A stretch of 64,000 bases of DNA. Origin: Orientallactaga sibirica (lineage: Eukaryota; Chordata; Mammalia; Rodentia; Dipodidae). The position numbers were made by a program, and so were the translations under genes. Location: assembly GCA_036365145.1 (NCBI GenBank), contig JAEOAD010000024.1, positions 13,902,501 through 13,966,500 on the forward strand. The letters run 5' to 3'. Under the pieces are notes generated by a model, which was given only the letters and a program-made list of their open reading frames with translations, made no database searches and had not been told where the DNA came from. This document shows positions 63,893-64,000 of this stretch, piece after piece (the first letter of the stretch is position 1; each line of letters starts with the position of its first letter).

Positions 63893-64000
63893 GATCTTAA
63901 ATGTCCCCCAAAGCTGGATTCCCAACTCATGGTCCTACTGGGCAGTGGTAGAAACTTTGGGAAGTGGGGACTAGTTAGAGAAAGTAGCTCTTTGGGGGCT
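63893..64000 (+). mobile_element. hAT-like element, cut by window end
   Basis: AAATGTCCCCCAAAGCTGGAT, GGGCAGTGGTAGAAACTTTG and GTGGGGACTAGTTAGAG resemble the 5' region of URR1/MER-type hAT elements. Confidence 0.5.

Overview
This is a vertebrate (mammalian) nuclear window, almost certainly from a rodent. The evidence is the repeat set: B1 (7SL-derived) SINEs, ID and B4 composites, B3-like SINEs, and URR1-like hAT elements. The commonest SINEs have a B1 sequence ending in a GAGACCCTACCTCGAAAAACC-like tail and a long tRNA-headed SINE beginning GGGCTGGAGAGATGGCTTAG and ending in CT-repeats plus AAATAAA. These are not the muroid consensus forms. From recall they fit jerboas and relatives (Dipodoidea, perhaps Jaculus), but that assignment is inference. 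There are no bacterial-type genes, operons or CRISPR arrays.

Gene content is sparse. Two exons on the + strand (14786-14959 and 25946-25996) encode the last 74 residues of PIBF1 (CEP90), a centriolar-satellite and distal-centriole protein needed for ciliogenesis. Thus 1-14785 is PIBF1 intron, 14960-25945 is its last intron, and a 3'UTR follows the stop at 25994-25996, with candidate poly(A) signals to about 26657. From about 26.7 kb onward the window is intergenic. In other mammals the next gene in this direction is KLF5, and I see neither its exons nor a CpG island before 64 kb.

Layout: 1-26 kb, PIBF1 introns dense with SINEs, an L1 3' half (10.0-12.5 kb, minus) and a second L1 3' end (16.3-17.9 kb, minus). 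26-47 kb, SINE-saturated intergenic DNA with an ancient MER5-type hAT, an ancient L1 3' end, possible MIRs, a likely processed retrocopy (37.4-37.9 kb) and an old L1 3'UTR (44.5-45.8 kb). 47.6-50.7 kb, the only long repeat-poor island, a candidate regulatory region. 51-57.5 kb, SINEs and microsatellites. 57.7-63.05 kb, a minus-strand L1 truncated inside the endonuclease domain and split by three B1 insertions. 63-64 kb, unidentified sequence and the start of a hAT-like element.

The points most worth a second look are a dimeric B1 with two copies sharing the same junction and deletions; an ID SINE inserted at the PIBF1 stop codon so that its target duplication carries a spare stop; three SINEs serially inserted in one target; a SINE subfamily with an extra internal segment; a 14-bp perfect hairpin in the repeat-poor island; and two unrelated-looking L1 3'UTR types. 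I found no convincing wholly new system. Repeat boundaries are by eye and usually good to about 10 bp.
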